Origin: Nitrospira sp.
GTDB lineage: Bacteria > Nitrospirota > Nitrospiria > Nitrospirales > Nitrospiraceae
Direction of reading: 5' to 3'
Assembly (NCBI GenBank): GCA_005116955.1
Contig: SWDI01000003.1
Location: 1 to 64,000, forward strand
DNA: 64,000 nucleotides
Below are positions 44,638 to 53,342 of the stretch, piece by piece (position 1 is the first letter of the stretch; each line of letters opens with the position of its first letter). The notes under the pieces were generated by a model. That model searched no databases. It saw only the letters and a program-made list of their open reading frames with translations, and was not told the DNA's origin. A program made the position numbers and the translations under genes.

Positions 44638-45497
44638 AGGTTCATGGCATTCACGATGGTTAACACCTGATCTTTTGTCAGCAGGAGTTTATCGATGTCT
44701 TGAGGGTACAGGTTTAATTCAGCAAAGACGGAATGATCGCGAAGGGTGTCCTCCGGCATTTCGTCAGGTGTCAGAAGATGACTGGCTAATCGATTGGCCA
44801 CACAGGTCAGCAGGCACTCCTGACGGAACTCTGTCGCATGGTCGTAGTCTCCGCAGTACTGAATGGCCACTGCGACTTGTTTGGGGAGGCCCCACTTGTC
44901 GGCGATCATGGACCCCACTTCGGTGTGATAGCCGGCCATCCAGCCAGACAGTACGGGTTTCTCAAGAGCGATGCGCTGTTGACTTGCAAGGGTCGTCGCA
45001 GTTCGCAAGACGACGGGCTTTCCGATGGCGTGCAAGAGACCGCAGAGGTAGGCACTTTCGACGTTGACTCGCCTCATGCGAGCGACTTCCTTGGCGAAGG
45101 CTCCGCTTGCCAAGGAGTGGCGCCACAGATGTTTTACATCGTCTTCGTATCCTGGTACTTTGAAGGCGCCGGTTTTCAGGGATGCGGTAAAGGCGATTTC
45201 GGACAGCAAGGTAATGCCTAGCATGGCCACAGCGTGCTGGAGCGAGACGACCGGACTGCGGGGCATATAGGCCGGCGAGTTGGCAATCCGGAGAACGTGT
45301 GCGGCGAGCGCTTGGTCTTGATGAATCAATGCTGAGAGCTTGGCCGCATCGGCATTTGGATCTGACGCGAGTGCCATCACTTTGCTGGCAGCTTGCGGGA
45401 GCAAGGGAAGTTCGACGTCGCCGGTTTTAATTTTCTGAACTAAGGCCTGTTCGAGCTGCTCAAGTTGACTCGCGGCCGGCTGGATGTCAGAAGGCAT
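44634..45497 (-). CDS. HDOD domain protein
   Basis: I place the start at the ATG at 45495-45497, which has GAGGAG eight bases upstream. A TTG five codons earlier has no such signal. The 287-residue protein has an HDOD domain over residues 30-230 (ELPLLPQAASKVMALASDP, VLRIANSPAYMPRSPV, SLQHAVAMLG, LHAIGKPVV). HDOD is related to HD phosphohydrolases but usually lacks catalysis and acts as a signalling adaptor. Coupled translation with sthA is seen. The link to its function is unclear. Confidence 0.87.
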   Translation of the reverse strand: MPSDIQPAASQLEQLEQALVQKIKTGDVELPLLPQAASKVMALASDPNADAAKLSALIHQDQALAAHVLRIANSPAYMPRSPVVSLQHAVAMLGITLLSEIAFTASLKTGAFKVPGYEDDVKHLWRHSLASGAFAKEVARMRRVNVESAYLCGLLHAIGKPVVLRTATTLASQQRIALEKPVLSGWMAGYHTEVGSMIADKWGLPKQVAVAIQYCGDYDHATEFRQECLLTCVANRLASHLLTPDEMPEDTLRDHSVFAELNLYPQDIDKLLLTKDQVLTIVNAMNL

Positions 45498-45622
45498 AGA
45501 GGGGCTCCTCAATGAGGACTATCTATCGATGACCGTCCTTTGTCGGTTGCTTCCCGAGGAAAGTTGAGCGGTCGTGACTTGGAAATGGTCGCCGACCATA
45601 CAATTATCTGTTTTGAGAGGGA

Positions 45623-46063
45623 ATGATGTATCAATATCCATTCATGATAGGGGTGTTGTGGGTGGCAATCGCTGGATTAAGCGTCCCGCAGGGCGTCGCC
45701 GCTGAGTCAAATGCTGGGACCGAGAAGATCGTCAAAGAGGCCCGCGAGACGATCGAGGCGACCAAGGAGTATACCGTTCAGCAAAAGGAGGCGATTGAGC
45801 GGAAAGCGCATGACGAGTTGGTGGCGCTTCAACGGCAAATCGTCGAACTGCGTGGGAAGGTGACCAAAGCGTCTGAAACGACACGAGCAGAGCTACAGAA
45901 GTCACTGCATGAGCTCGAGAAGAAGAAAGATGGTGCCAAAGAGCGGTTGGACGAATTGAAGGGTGCCACGGATGCCAAATGGCATGAAGTGCAGGAGGGG
46001 ATGAGGACGGCTCTGAACGAACTCAAGCAGTCATATCAGAAACTGCTGTCCCATCTCCCATAA
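45623..46063 (+). CDS. Secreted coiled-coil protein
   Basis: The 146-residue product has a signal peptide (MIGVLWVAIAGLSVPQGVAA) cleaved after about residue 27. The mature part is almost entirely charged helix (ETIEATKEYTVQQKEAIERK onwards), with heptad-like spacing of Leu and Ile and high Glu/Lys. It is probably an elongated periplasmic coiled coil. No ligand motif is seen. GAGAGGGAATG provides its ribosome-binding site. The cupin gene follows 35 bases behind it. Confidence 0.7.
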   Translation: MMYQYPFMIGVLWVAIAGLSVPQGVAAESNAGTEKIVKEARETIEATKEYTVQQKEAIERKAHDELVALQRQIVELRGKVTKASETTRAELQKSLHELEKKKDGAKERLDELKGATDAKWHEVQEGMRTALNELKQSYQKLLSHLP

Positions 46064-46098
46064 ATAGCGTTGACGTGTTCACTCATGGAGTCTTGAGG

Positions 46099-46419
46099 AT
46101 GAAGGTGGTTACACTCGCCGACTATCAACAGTTCAGCAGTGACAAGATGAAGAAGAATAACCTGTTTCAAACGGAGCGGTTCTTCTGTGACATCTATTGC
46201 TTAGAGCCTGGTCAGGAGCAAAAAGGACATGTTCATGGCCATCAGGATAAGGTGTATATCGTGATCGAGGGGCACGGGACGTTTCAGGTCGGCACCGAGC
46301 AGCGAGTACTTGAGGTAGGGCAGGGCACGATGGCTTCAGCTGGAGAAGAGCATGGTGTGAAGAATCATACAAGCGGGCGGCTTAGGGTACTGGTCTTTGT
46401 CGCACCGAATCCATCTTGA
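46099..46419 (+). CDS. Cupin domain protein
   Basis: From the ATG at 46099 (GGAG eight bases upstream; a GTG at 46075 is the alternative) the product has 106 residues. Cupin motif 1 is seen in GHVHGHQDKVYIVIEGHG, with two His and a Gln as possible metal ligands. Motif 2 is in VGQGTMASAGEEHGVKN, with a His. It is a single beta-barrel metal-binding protein. The reaction, if any, is unknown. It is followed by a strong bidirectional hairpin. Confidence 0.85.
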   Translation: MKVVTLADYQQFSSDKMKKNNLFQTERFFCDIYCLEPGQEQKGHVHGHQDKVYIVIEGHGTFQVGTEQRVLEVGQGTMASAGEEHGVKNHTSGRLRVLVFVAPNPS

Positions 46420-46450
46420 TAGATCCAGGGGATTGCTGTTTGCTCTGAAA

Positions 46451-46491
46451 GACGAAGAGGAGAAGCGGTCTCCCGCGTTCTCCCCTTCGTC
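46451..46491. terminator. Bidirectional terminator-like hairpin between cupin and tkt genes
   Basis: GACGAAG (46451-46457) pairs with CTTCGTC (46485-46491), and inside it GGAGAA pairs with TTCTCC. The stem is long with small bulges. It lies between converging transcripts. There is an AAA flank at the left end, giving T on the minus strand. It can serve as terminator for both the cupin gene and the tkt transcript. Confidence 0.6.
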
Positions 46492-46512
46492 TGTCGGATC
46501 AGAATCGGATGA

Positions 46513-46608
46513 TTATAGCTTATAGTCCGTATGGTCGGACGGCTTTCCGTCCTTGCCGTGGCAACTGGTGCAGTTGATATCCATATTGGACTCGCCGCAA
46601 TAAATCAT
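46513..46608 (-). CDS. Tiny open frame with a CxxCH haem-binding motif
   Basis: A 31-codon frame starts 24 bases behind the transketolase stop and ends before the terminator hairpin, so it should be transcribed. It includes NCTSCHGKDGKPSDHTDYKL, a typical cytochrome-c-like CxxCHG site. There is no signal peptide or distal Met region, and only a weak GAG-type ribosome-binding site. It could therefore be a remnant of a c-type cytochrome or a cytoplasmic metal-binding peptide. It was too short for routine gene finders. Coding status is uncertain. Confidence 0.4.
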   Translation of the reverse strand: MIYCGESNMDINCTSCHGKDGKPSDHTDYKL

Positions 46609-46631
46609 GGTCGCTCGCTCTGGAAGACCGG

Positions 46632-48497
46632 TTACGTGATGATCCGCTTCGCTGCCTCGACAATGGATCGCACGCCGATCCCGTAGTGATCCACGAGCTC
46701 TTCCGGTTTGCCACTATGGGGAATTTCTCGAACGGCGAGTTTGTGGACAGCGATGCCTTCGGAGCTGACCGCGCTGAGGACCGCATCTCCAAGGCCTCCA
46801 TGGGCATAGTGATCTTCTACCGTCAGAATTCGTCGTTGAGTTGCGCGTCCACTCTCCACCAAGGTTGTCTGGTCGATGGGCGCGATACTATAGAGATCGA
46901 TCACACGGACGGCGATCCCAGCTGCTTTAAGTTGATCATGGGCTTTTAGCGCTTCAAACAGCGTGACGCCTGCGGCCACAATAGTGAGGATATCTGATGT
47001 GCTCTCCCGGATGACTTTGCTGCCGCCGATGTGGAATCGTTCATCCTGTCCATAAATCACCGGGGTCTTCGGTCTTCCCGCACGGACATAGACCATCCCT
47101 TTGTGCTGCGCGGCGGCTTCGAGCAAGCGATAGGTCGAGTTGCCATCCGAGGGATAGAGCACCGTCACATTCGGTTGCACAGCCATCATCGCGATGTCTT
47201 CAAGCCCCATTTGTGACGGGCCATCTTCACCGATACTCACGCCGACGTGTGTGCCGACGAGTTTGATATTTGAGCCGCTGATGGCAGCCATGCGAATGAA
47301 ATCGTACGCACGGCTGAAAAAGCAGGCAAAGGTGGCGGCAAAAGGGATCTTGCCGCATGCAGCCAGACCGGCAGCGGCTCCAACCATGTTCTGTTCCGCA
47401 ATGAAATTCTCGAAAAACCGATTGGGGAATTTCTTGCCGAACTTGTCCGTATAGGTCGAGTTTTTGACGTCAGCATCCAGTACAACGACCAGGGGATTGA
47501 CCGATCCTAAGGCCTCCAGGGCGGTACCAAAGGCCTCACGTGTGGCGACGGCATCCCCGATCTTGTAGGGCGGTGGCGGGATTGTGCCGATAGTGACGGG
47601 AGCGGCGCTTGGAGCCGAAGGTGTGTGGATCTGAATGGTGGCACCGTTCGGGCTCAATTGTTTGGTGAGCTCATCGATTGCCTTCTGGGTCTCCTCGCCT
47701 TTCTTCAGCGGTTTGCCATGCCAGTCTGCCCTGTCTTCCATGAAGGAAATACCCTTGCCCTTAAATGTTTGGGCGAGTAACACGGTGGGCCGTCCTGTGG
47801 TGCGAGCGGCTTCATCGAAGGCCTTCAGGAGCGCGGAGAGATCATGACCATTGACGACCATCGCATGCCAACCGAATCCGGCCCAGCGGGAACGGTATGC
47901 GTCCATATCGTGCTGCAACATCGTGGGATCGCTCTGTCCAAGCCGGTTGATATCGACAATAGCGCAGAGATTATCTAACCCGTGCTGCCGTCCGACCTCG
48001 GCTGCTTCCCACACCGAGCCTTCGACAGATTCACCGTCTCCCATCAACACATAGGTGCGGTGATCCAGCTTGTCGACGAACTTGGCATTCAAAGCAATAC
48101 CGACCCCAACCGAAAGTCCTTGCCCCAGTGAGCCGGTGGCCATATCAACAAATGGCAAGCGGGGCGTGGGATGTCCTTCGAGGTCAGACGTTAAGGTACG
48201 TAACTTTAAGAGATCGCTTGTCGGAAAGAGCCCGGCTTCAGCCCACGCAGCATAGAGTAGTGGAGCTGCATGTCCTTTTGAGAGGATGAAGCGATCGCTG
48301 TTGAGCGCTTTGGGATTCTGAGGATCGTAGCGCATGACGGAGAAAAACAAGGCGGCCACGATATCGGCAGCTGAAGCACAGCTCGAAGGGTGGCCGCTGC
48401 CAGCCTCACTGGTGGCCCGCACACTGTTGATGCGGAGTTGGGTTGCCTTGTTGTGTAAGGCGTTGAGTAATTCAGGGGAAGCAGCTAAACCGGCCAT
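46632..48497 (-). CDS. tkt: Transketolase
   Basis: The ATG at 48495-48497 has AGGA eight bases upstream. An earlier in-frame ATG at 48584 has none. The 621-residue enzyme needs thiamine diphosphate. Motifs include SEAGSGHPSSC, ILSKGHAAPLLYA, the TPP site MGDGESVEGSVWEAAEVG, the second-domain FIAEQNMVGAAAGLA and the signature GEDGPSQMGLEDIAMM. It moves two-carbon units between sugar phosphates in the pentose phosphate pathway. At 621 residues it matches the shorter transketolase type. A terminator lies upstream at 48615-48640. Confidence 0.95.
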   Translation of the reverse strand: MAGLAASPELLNALHNKATQLRINSVRATSEAGSGHPSSCASAADIVAALFFSVMRYDPQNPKALNSDRFILSKGHAAPLLYAAWAEAGLFPTSDLLKLRTLTSDLEGHPTPRLPFVDMATGSLGQGLSVGVGIALNAKFVDKLDHRTYVLMGDGESVEGSVWEAAEVGRQHGLDNLCAIVDINRLGQSDPTMLQHDMDAYRSRWAGFGWHAMVVNGHDLSALLKAFDEAARTTGRPTVLLAQTFKGKGISFMEDRADWHGKPLKKGEETQKAIDELTKQLSPNGATIQIHTPSAPSAAPVTIGTIPPPPYKIGDAVATREAFGTALEALGSVNPLVVVLDADVKNSTYTDKFGKKFPNRFFENFIAEQNMVGAAAGLAACGKIPFAATFACFFSRAYDFIRMAAISGSNIKLVGTHVGVSIGEDGPSQMGLEDIAMMAVQPNVTVLYPSDGNSTYRLLEAAAQHKGMVYVRAGRPKTPVIYGQDERFHIGGSKVIRESTSDILTIVAAGVTLFEALKAHDQLKAAGIAVRVIDLYSIAPIDQTTLVESGRATQRRILTVEDHYAHGGLGDAVLSAVSSEGIAVHKLAVREIPHSGKPEELVDHYGIGVRSIVEAAKRIIT

Positions 48498-48614
48498 GGA
48501 CGATCCTTTCAGGATAGAGATCACAACGCGCGTAGGTGTTGGTTGTACACTTCTGCAGAAGTTGCTAGGGCGTGAGGCTAACAAATCAGCGAGTAGAGGT
48601 CAATGAAGAGATGC

Positions 48615-48640
48615 GCTCCCCTGGCAAGATCCAGGGGAGC
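48615..48640 (-). terminator. Strong hairpin behind the FN3 lipoprotein gene
   Basis: GCTCCCCTGG (48615-48624) and CCAGGGGAGC (48631-48640) form a perfect ten-base-pair stem with a six-base loop, 34 bases past the FN3 gene stop and ahead of tkt on the minus strand. The downstream U-tract is weak, so it may be factor-assisted. Confidence 0.6.
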
Positions 48641-48674
48641 TGGAGGAGTAGTGATGGCTTGGCGAACGGTTTGC

Positions 48675-49256
48675 TCAGCCTTGAGCAGCGGATGTGACCA
48701 CGACTATCTCATTTGAACAAGGAGTTTCTGCTTCACTTTCCGATTCACCGAAAGCGCTGATTGCGAAGAAGTAGGCTGTATGAGGTTCGAGTCCGGTAAT
48801 AGTGGCCGGGGGGGGGCCAACCCGTTGGCTTTCCTCGTAGGAACATGAGCCATGTTCTCCGGAAGATCGTTTCCCATAGTGAATAAAGTAACCTTGCACA
48901 TTGGGATCAGAGGAGGCATCCCAGTTCATCTGTGCAGTGGCCCCAGTCGGCGGAGGAGGTTCAAGGCTTGCCTCCGCAGCCTCATCTGGAAGAGGCTCTA
49001 TTTCTGTGGATTCCATGGAAATCGTCGGATCGTCCTGTTCATTTGCAGCGGTCTCGGTAGAGGTGGTGTCTGCCTCTGTGTTCTCACTCGGTTGATTGTC
49101 CGTCGGTGTAGAGAGGGAGGAAATGCTTGGTCCACCCTGTCCGTTGTCGCTACACCCGGCAAGTGGGAGGACAATGGTGCTCAAAGCTAACAAGGAGACT
49201 AATGCGATAGTGAGATTCCGGAGAACCGGAATGATCGAAGGTTTCGGTCTTAGCAT
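48675..49256 (-). CDS. Lipoprotein with a fibronectin type III domain
   Basis: This 193-residue protein has a lipobox VLPLAGCSD (Cys near residue 35). An acidic, Ser/Thr-rich linker of about 55 residues (SENTEADTTSTETAANEQDD) comes next, then an FN3 domain of about 90 residues: AQMNWDASSDPNVQGYFIHYGKRS, cut here at NVQGYFIHYG as the C' strand, then ITGLEPHTAYFFAISAF and NEIVVVT. The domain probably displays a binding module on the cell envelope. No enzyme domain follows. It has its own terminator-like hairpin. Confidence 0.8.
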   Translation of the reverse strand: MLRPKPSIIPVLRNLTIALVSLLALSTIVLPLAGCSDNGQGGPSISSLSTPTDNQPSENTEADTTSTETAANEQDDPTISMESTEIEPLPDEAAEASLEPPPPTGATAQMNWDASSDPNVQGYFIHYGKRSSGEHGSCSYEESQRVGPPPATITGLEPHTAYFFAISAFGESESEAETPCSNEIVVVTSAAQG

Positions 49257-49513
49257 ATGAAATACTCCTCACTCATGAAGTGCGATATGGCTAGCTGGCT
49301 TCAGTAGACTAGGGACAATGTCCTGCGTATTAAGCAACTGTCGTGCCTGCACGATCGATCATGTAAGCCATTACTAATAAAGAAGTTATATATTCTTTCG
49401 AACAATAGAAAATGCTAGGTGTGAATGGTTCAACCTTCAAGTACCTACAATGGTCATGGCCAGGTAGGTTCTTTCAGTCACCAACTATTGTGACAAAAGA
49501 CTAACGGGAGATA
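49257..49513. other. AT-rich intergenic region between FN3 lipoprotein and TauE/SafE genes
   Basis: This 257-base stretch is markedly more AT-rich than its surroundings, especially around 49370-49420. It presumably carries the FN3 gene promoter on the minus strand. I could not fix a -35/-10 pair. No coding frame or RNA fold stands out. Confidence 0.35.
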
Positions 49514-50362
49514 TCAAGAAGGGATCTGTCGGGGATCTGGGCGGTCTCGGAAAAATCGAAACAGCAGGTAGCCGTTTATCAGGACTACGATCGACAAGAT
49601 GCTGTAGGTTGTGAGGGTAGACGCAAGGTTTAACTCAACTAACACTCGAGACAGACCGAATCCTACTATCAGCCCGTCGAACGCCATGCAAATGCGCCTG
49701 AATGTTTCAGGATCCATCAAACGGATCAGATAGGTACCGAGTGGAATACCGATAATGACGCTGGGAACGATATAGGGGATTATTTCCATGCTGCCGGCAC
49801 TGTAGAAACCGATAAATCCGTAAGCGATGGCTGTGAGTGAAGACTCTGTCAGGCGAATGATCCCCAATGCAGCGCGGAAGTCTTGTTTCGGATAGCCTTG
49901 ATTGTTAAAGAGGAGAGCCAAGGGGGGGCCAGAAATTGTCGTAAGGGAATAGAGAGTACCGAGCCCCACTCCAAATGGTACACCTATAGCTTTTTCAGCG
50001 CGAATGGGTTTCCGAATGCCCGCTGCCTGGAGCAGAATCAAGGGCAGCAGAAAAAGATAAGTGACGAACTTGATCCATGCTGGCTGCACCAAAAAGAGAA
50101 GATAGCTGCCAATACCCACTCCGACCGCCAGGCCACCAAGAATTGGGGCAACGCGCCAGAAGACATTGGGGATGCTCTTCCGATTGATGAAGAGAACATA
50201 CGCGTTGATGACGAGTTCGATGAGTACGAGGGCTGGGTTCAAAATGCGATTGGTGAAAAACAAGAGGGCGACAGGAACCGTAATGGAGGAGAAGCCGTAC
50301 CCCAACGCGCCGTTCGCTGTGGCAGCGACAAATGTAATGAGGACTAGAACGACTACGTCCAT
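49514..50362 (-). CDS. TauE/SafE (TSUP) family permease
   Basis: This 282-residue protein is highly hydrophobic with about eight membrane segments. It contains the family's duplicated motif around GALGYGFSSITVPVALLF and GVGLGTLYSLTTISGPPLALL. TSUP proteins export or import sulfite, sulfoacetate, thiosulfate or other organic anions. It starts six bases behind the Rrf2 gene on the same strand. A regulator-transporter pair suggests that the permease is controlled by the Rrf2 protein in response to sulfur or redox status, which is inference. Confidence 0.88.
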   Translation of the reverse strand: MDVVVLVLITFVAATANGALGYGFSSITVPVALLFFTNRILNPALVLIELVINAYVLFINRKSIPNVFWRVAPILGGLAVGVGIGSYLLFLVQPAWIKFVTYLFLLPLILLQAAGIRKPIRAEKAIGVPFGVGLGTLYSLTTISGPPLALLFNNQGYPKQDFRAALGIIRLTESSLTAIAYGFIGFYSAGSMEIIPYIVPSVIIGIPLGTYLIRLMDPETFRRICMAFDGLIVGFGLSRVLVELNLASTLTTYSILSIVVLINGYLLFRFFRDRPDPRQIPS

Positions 50363-50368
50363 GAGTGC

Positions 50369-50803
50369 TTAGCCTTTAGGATGGCCGGCGGCAAAGTCGG
50401 CAAGCGAATAATGATCGAGAATACCAGCAATCGCATCGCGGACTGTGCCCATTACTTGCTGTACAGGACAACGCGTCTTATTGGCATAGGGACAATCGCT
50501 GCATTTTTGGTACGCCGTCTTGCTAACGCAGCCGATTGGCGCCAGCGGACCATCCAGGATGCGTATGACTTGACCGAGGGTGATCTCGTTCGGCTGTTTA
50601 ATCAGGTCATATCCTCCGTTTACCCCACGTCGGCTGGAGACGAGTCCAGCTCGTTTGAGCGTGAGAAGAATCTGCTCCAAGAATTCAACGGGGATGTGCT
50701 GGCGATCGGCAATGTCGTGGCGCTGCAGCGTGGTCTTTTCGTGAGCGAGTGTGAGCTCCACCAACGCCCGGAGGCCGTATTCACTTTTCTTCGAGAGTTT
50801 CAT
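50369..50803 (-). CDS. Rrf2-family transcriptional regulator
   Basis: This 144-residue regulator has a winged helix (MKLSKKSEYGLRALVELTL to SSRRGVNGGYDL). Its C-terminal cysteine cluster is in GCVSKTAYQKCSDCPYANKT and the following RCPVQQ: four Cys that could hold an Fe-S cluster, as in IscR, NsrR and RsrR. It is transcribed ahead of the TSUP permease. A palindrome just upstream (50820-50831) suggests autoregulation. There is no obvious Shine-Dalgarno sequence before the ATG. The ligand (cluster, NO, redox or O-acetylserine type) is not clear. Confidence 0.9.
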   Translation of the reverse strand: MKLSKKSEYGLRALVELTLAHEKTTLQRHDIADRQHIPVEFLEQILLTLKRAGLVSSRRGVNGGYDLIKQPNEITLGQVIRILDGPLAPIGCVSKTAYQKCSDCPYANKTRCPVQQVMGTVRDAIAGILDHYSLADFAAGHPKG

Positions 50804-50819
50804 AATCTAGAGTTAGTTT

Positions 50820-50831
50820 ATCAATATTGAT
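50820..50831. promoter_or_regulatory. Palindromic operator candidate for the Rrf2-TauE operon
   Basis: ATCAATATTGAT is a perfect 12-base palindrome, 16 bases ahead of the Rrf2 start codon on the minus strand. A regulator binding there would block the start of transcription or translation. It is AT-rich and distinct from the surrounding sequence. Confidence 0.45.
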
Positions 50832-50992
50832 TACAATAGAGTAAGCCGCAATGGTTCGTCAAGGTCAAAGTTTTCGAGATGAGTGACCTTCGGTAATCTC
50901 ACATTTGTTCCAGTATCTACTCCCAGCTTTTATTCCCTTCCTGCATCCATTAAGATAGGCGTCGGTTATCTTTCTCCGCCACGAGGCTATTT

Positions 50993-52354
50993 TTGAAATC
51001 CAAGATTGTCTTTTCTTGCCAAACCTGTGGACATCAGGCGCCACGGTGGCTCGGCCGCTGTCCTGACTGCGGTGGCTGGAATACGATGAAAGAGGAGCGG
51101 CAAGCGGCGATCGGAAAAGGTCGTCCTGCTGCGATGAAGACAGCTCAGCCCAAGGCCACGCCCATCGGTGACATCGAAGTCGTGGGAGAGGATCGTCGGC
51201 TCACCGGGATTGGTGAATTCGATCGAGTCCTGGGAGGTGGAGTCATTCCGGGCTCGGTAATTTTGATCGGGGGCGATCCTGGAATTGGCAAGACGACGCT
51301 GCTCTTGCAGGCCTTGCCACGGTTAGCGACAAAGGCAGCGCCGGTTCTCTACGTTTCCGGAGAAGAGTCTCCCCGGCAGATCAAGATGCGTGGGCAACGG
51401 CTGGGTATTGAACATCCCCATCTGCTGATCTTGGCTGAAACCTCCCTTGAGCAGATTCTGAAAACGGTGCAGGAAATTGAGCCGGCCGCAGTGGTGGTCG
51501 ATTCGATCCAAACGGTGTATACGGAACAAATTACCTCCGCTCCCGGTAGCATCAGCCAAGTTCAGGAAGTGGCGGGACAGCTCATGTGGTTTGCCAAGCG
51601 GGCTGGTGTGCCGGTTTTCATCATTGGGCATGTCACTAAAGAAGGGGCGATTGCAGGGCCACGGTTGCTGGAGCATATCGTCGATACAGTGTTGTACTTT
51701 GAAGGAGATAAGGGGCACAGCTACCGGATTCTACGGGCCGTCAAGAATCGTTTTGGATCGACCAATGAAATCGGGGTCTTCGAAATGAAGGATGTCGGGC
51801 TCGAAGAGGTGAATAATCCATCGGAATTGTTTCTGGCGGAACGTCCTCAACGGAGTACCGGGTCGGTGGTTGTGTCGAGCCTCGAAGGGACGCGGCCGAT
51901 ACTGGTTGAACTGCAAGCGTTGGTTTCCTCAACCACCTATGCGATGCCCAAGCGAATGGCGAACGGGGTGGAGGTCACTCGAGTATCGCTGTTGCTCGCG
52001 GTCATGGAGAAACGGCTGGGGGTGCATCTTTCCGGACAGGATGTGTATGTGAATATTGTGGGAGGGATGCACGTCGACGAACCAGCGATTGACCTGGGGA
52101 TCGTAGCCGCTGTCACATCGAGTTTACGGGAAATGCCTGTCGAGCCGGGGACGTTACTGTTGGGGGAGGTCGGTTTGGGTGGAGAGGTACGTGCCGTCAG
52201 TCAGGCTGAACTGCGTATTCGTGAGGCCGCGAAGATGGGGTTCAAACGGTGCATTCTGCCTGAACGAAATCTGGCGAAGCTCGATCCCATCGACGGCATG
52301 GAGCTCATTGGTATTCAGGAAGTGCGAGAGGCATTGGATGTGGTGTTGGCGTAG
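50993..52354 (+). CDS. radA: DNA repair protein RadA (Sms)
   Basis: This 453-residue protein starts at TTG, eight bases after GAGG. A four-cysteine zinc finger (CQTCGHQAPRWLGRCPDCG) leads into a RecA-like ATPase with Walker A GGDPGIGKTTL, a KNRFG motif (VKNRFGSTNEIGVF) and a Lon-like C-terminal domain (LGVHLSGQDVYVNIVGG). It is a branch-migration helicase in recombination and DNA repair. Its length is normal. The convergent shadow frames carry no domains. A run of plus-strand genes follows. Confidence 0.96.
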   Translation: MKSKIVFSCQTCGHQAPRWLGRCPDCGGWNTMKEERQAAIGKGRPAAMKTAQPKATPIGDIEVVGEDRRLTGIGEFDRVLGGGVIPGSVILIGGDPGIGKTTLLLQALPRLATKAAPVLYVSGEESPRQIKMRGQRLGIEHPHLLILAETSLEQILKTVQEIEPAAVVVDSIQTVYTEQITSAPGSISQVQEVAGQLMWFAKRAGVPVFIIGHVTKEGAIAGPRLLEHIVDTVLYFEGDKGHSYRILRAVKNRFGSTNEIGVFEMKDVGLEEVNNPSELFLAERPQRSTGSVVVSSLEGTRPILVELQALVSSTTYAMPKRMANGVEVTRVSLLLAVMEKRLGVHLSGQDVYVNIVGGMHVDEPAIDLGIVAAVTSSLREMPVEPGTLLLGEVGLGGEVRAVSQAELRIREAAKMGFKRCILPERNLAKLDPIDGMELIGIQEVREALDVVLA

Positions 52355-52418
52355 AAAGAGCGAAGCAAGCGGCAGACCAGGCTCGATGCTCGCGCAACGC
52401 GCACACAAAATTTATCGA

Positions 52419-53336
52419 ATGATGATCGCAATGGGCGATGCTCTTTGCATGTGCACAGTAGAGCCTTATCCGTCTCTGCTTCCCTGTAAAGGGGGGAATA
52501 GTAGAAAAGCAAGGCTCGCGCACTTTACTGGTGTTTGCATCGTGATCTTTATGTTGGCTGGTTGTACTCTCGTCACACCAAAAGAAGAAACACCGCTCAA
52601 GCCGGTGACGGCGCAGGAATTGACAGCTCTTTTGCGCCATCGTGAAGCGGCTATTCAATCCCTGAAGGGATTGTTCAGCGCGAAAGTGCGGGGCGGGCTC
52701 ATTCCCATTGCGGCACGAATGGAGGGCACGGTCTACTACCGTCGTCCGAACGCGTTGCGGCTGAGAGGATTTACTTCTCTTGGAAACGAGCTGTTCGACC
52801 TTGTTCAAGCGGATGATCTGTACAGGCTCCGCTTGCCTCTGGAGGGAAAGACCTATACTGGTCATCAGTCCGACATGAAAGATGCAGGGAAACTGGCTCG
52901 ATTCTCTCAGCTGAGTGTTTGGGCGGTCGGTGGCGTGTTGGGGACGAATGCCATTGCCAGGGATGAAGTGGTGAAGGTCGTGGAAGACAGAGGCCGATAT
53001 CGTCTCGACGTCTATGCGCCAGCAACCGGGGGAACGAGTCCCTCGCGTCTGCCGATCCGCCACCTCTGGTTTGACCGCCGACTTCTCGTGGTACAGGAAG
53101 AGTGGCTTGGGTCGAGCGGGGAGGTCGAGGCGACGATTCAGTATGACGATTTTAGGCCGCTCGAGGAGTTGAAAAGTATTCCAGCACAGGCCATCGGCGA
53201 TCAGGATGTTCGGCTATTTCGCCCGTTCAAGATTTCTCTCGAAGATGGTCGCGGACAAGGCTCCGTGCAAGTCATTTTCCACGAGATGCATCACAATCAC
53301 GTGATACGGGCGGAAGACCTAGGTCAGATCTCATAA
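52419..53336 (+). CDS. Envelope lipoprotein, LolB/DUF4292-like
   Basis: Start choice is uncertain: in-frame ATG codons lie at 52419, 52422 and 52449. The 305-residue version has a long n-region before FTGVCIVIFMLAGCTLVTP, a lipobox with Cys near residue 48. The mature part (LLRHREAAIQSLKGLFSAKV, then YYRRPNALRLRGF) shows the half-barrel pattern of LolA/LolB-like DUF4292 proteins that shelter lipids. It probably sits in the outer membrane. It precedes tsaB by six bases, so the two are cotranscribed. LolB proper is a possibility. Confidence 0.7.
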   Translation: MMIAMGDALCMCTVEPYPSLLPCKGGNSRKARLAHFTGVCIVIFMLAGCTLVTPKEETPLKPVTAQELTALLRHREAAIQSLKGLFSAKVRGGLIPIAARMEGTVYYRRPNALRLRGFTSLGNELFDLVQADDLYRLRLPLEGKTYTGHQSDMKDAGKLARFSQLSVWAVGGVLGTNAIARDEVVKVVEDRGRYRLDVYAPATGGTSPSRLPIRHLWFDRRLLVVQEEWLGSSGEVEATIQYDDFRPLEELKSIPAQAIGDQDVRLFRPFKISLEDGRGQGSVQVIFHEMHHNHVIRAEDLGQIS

Positions 53337-53342
53337 TCGTCG

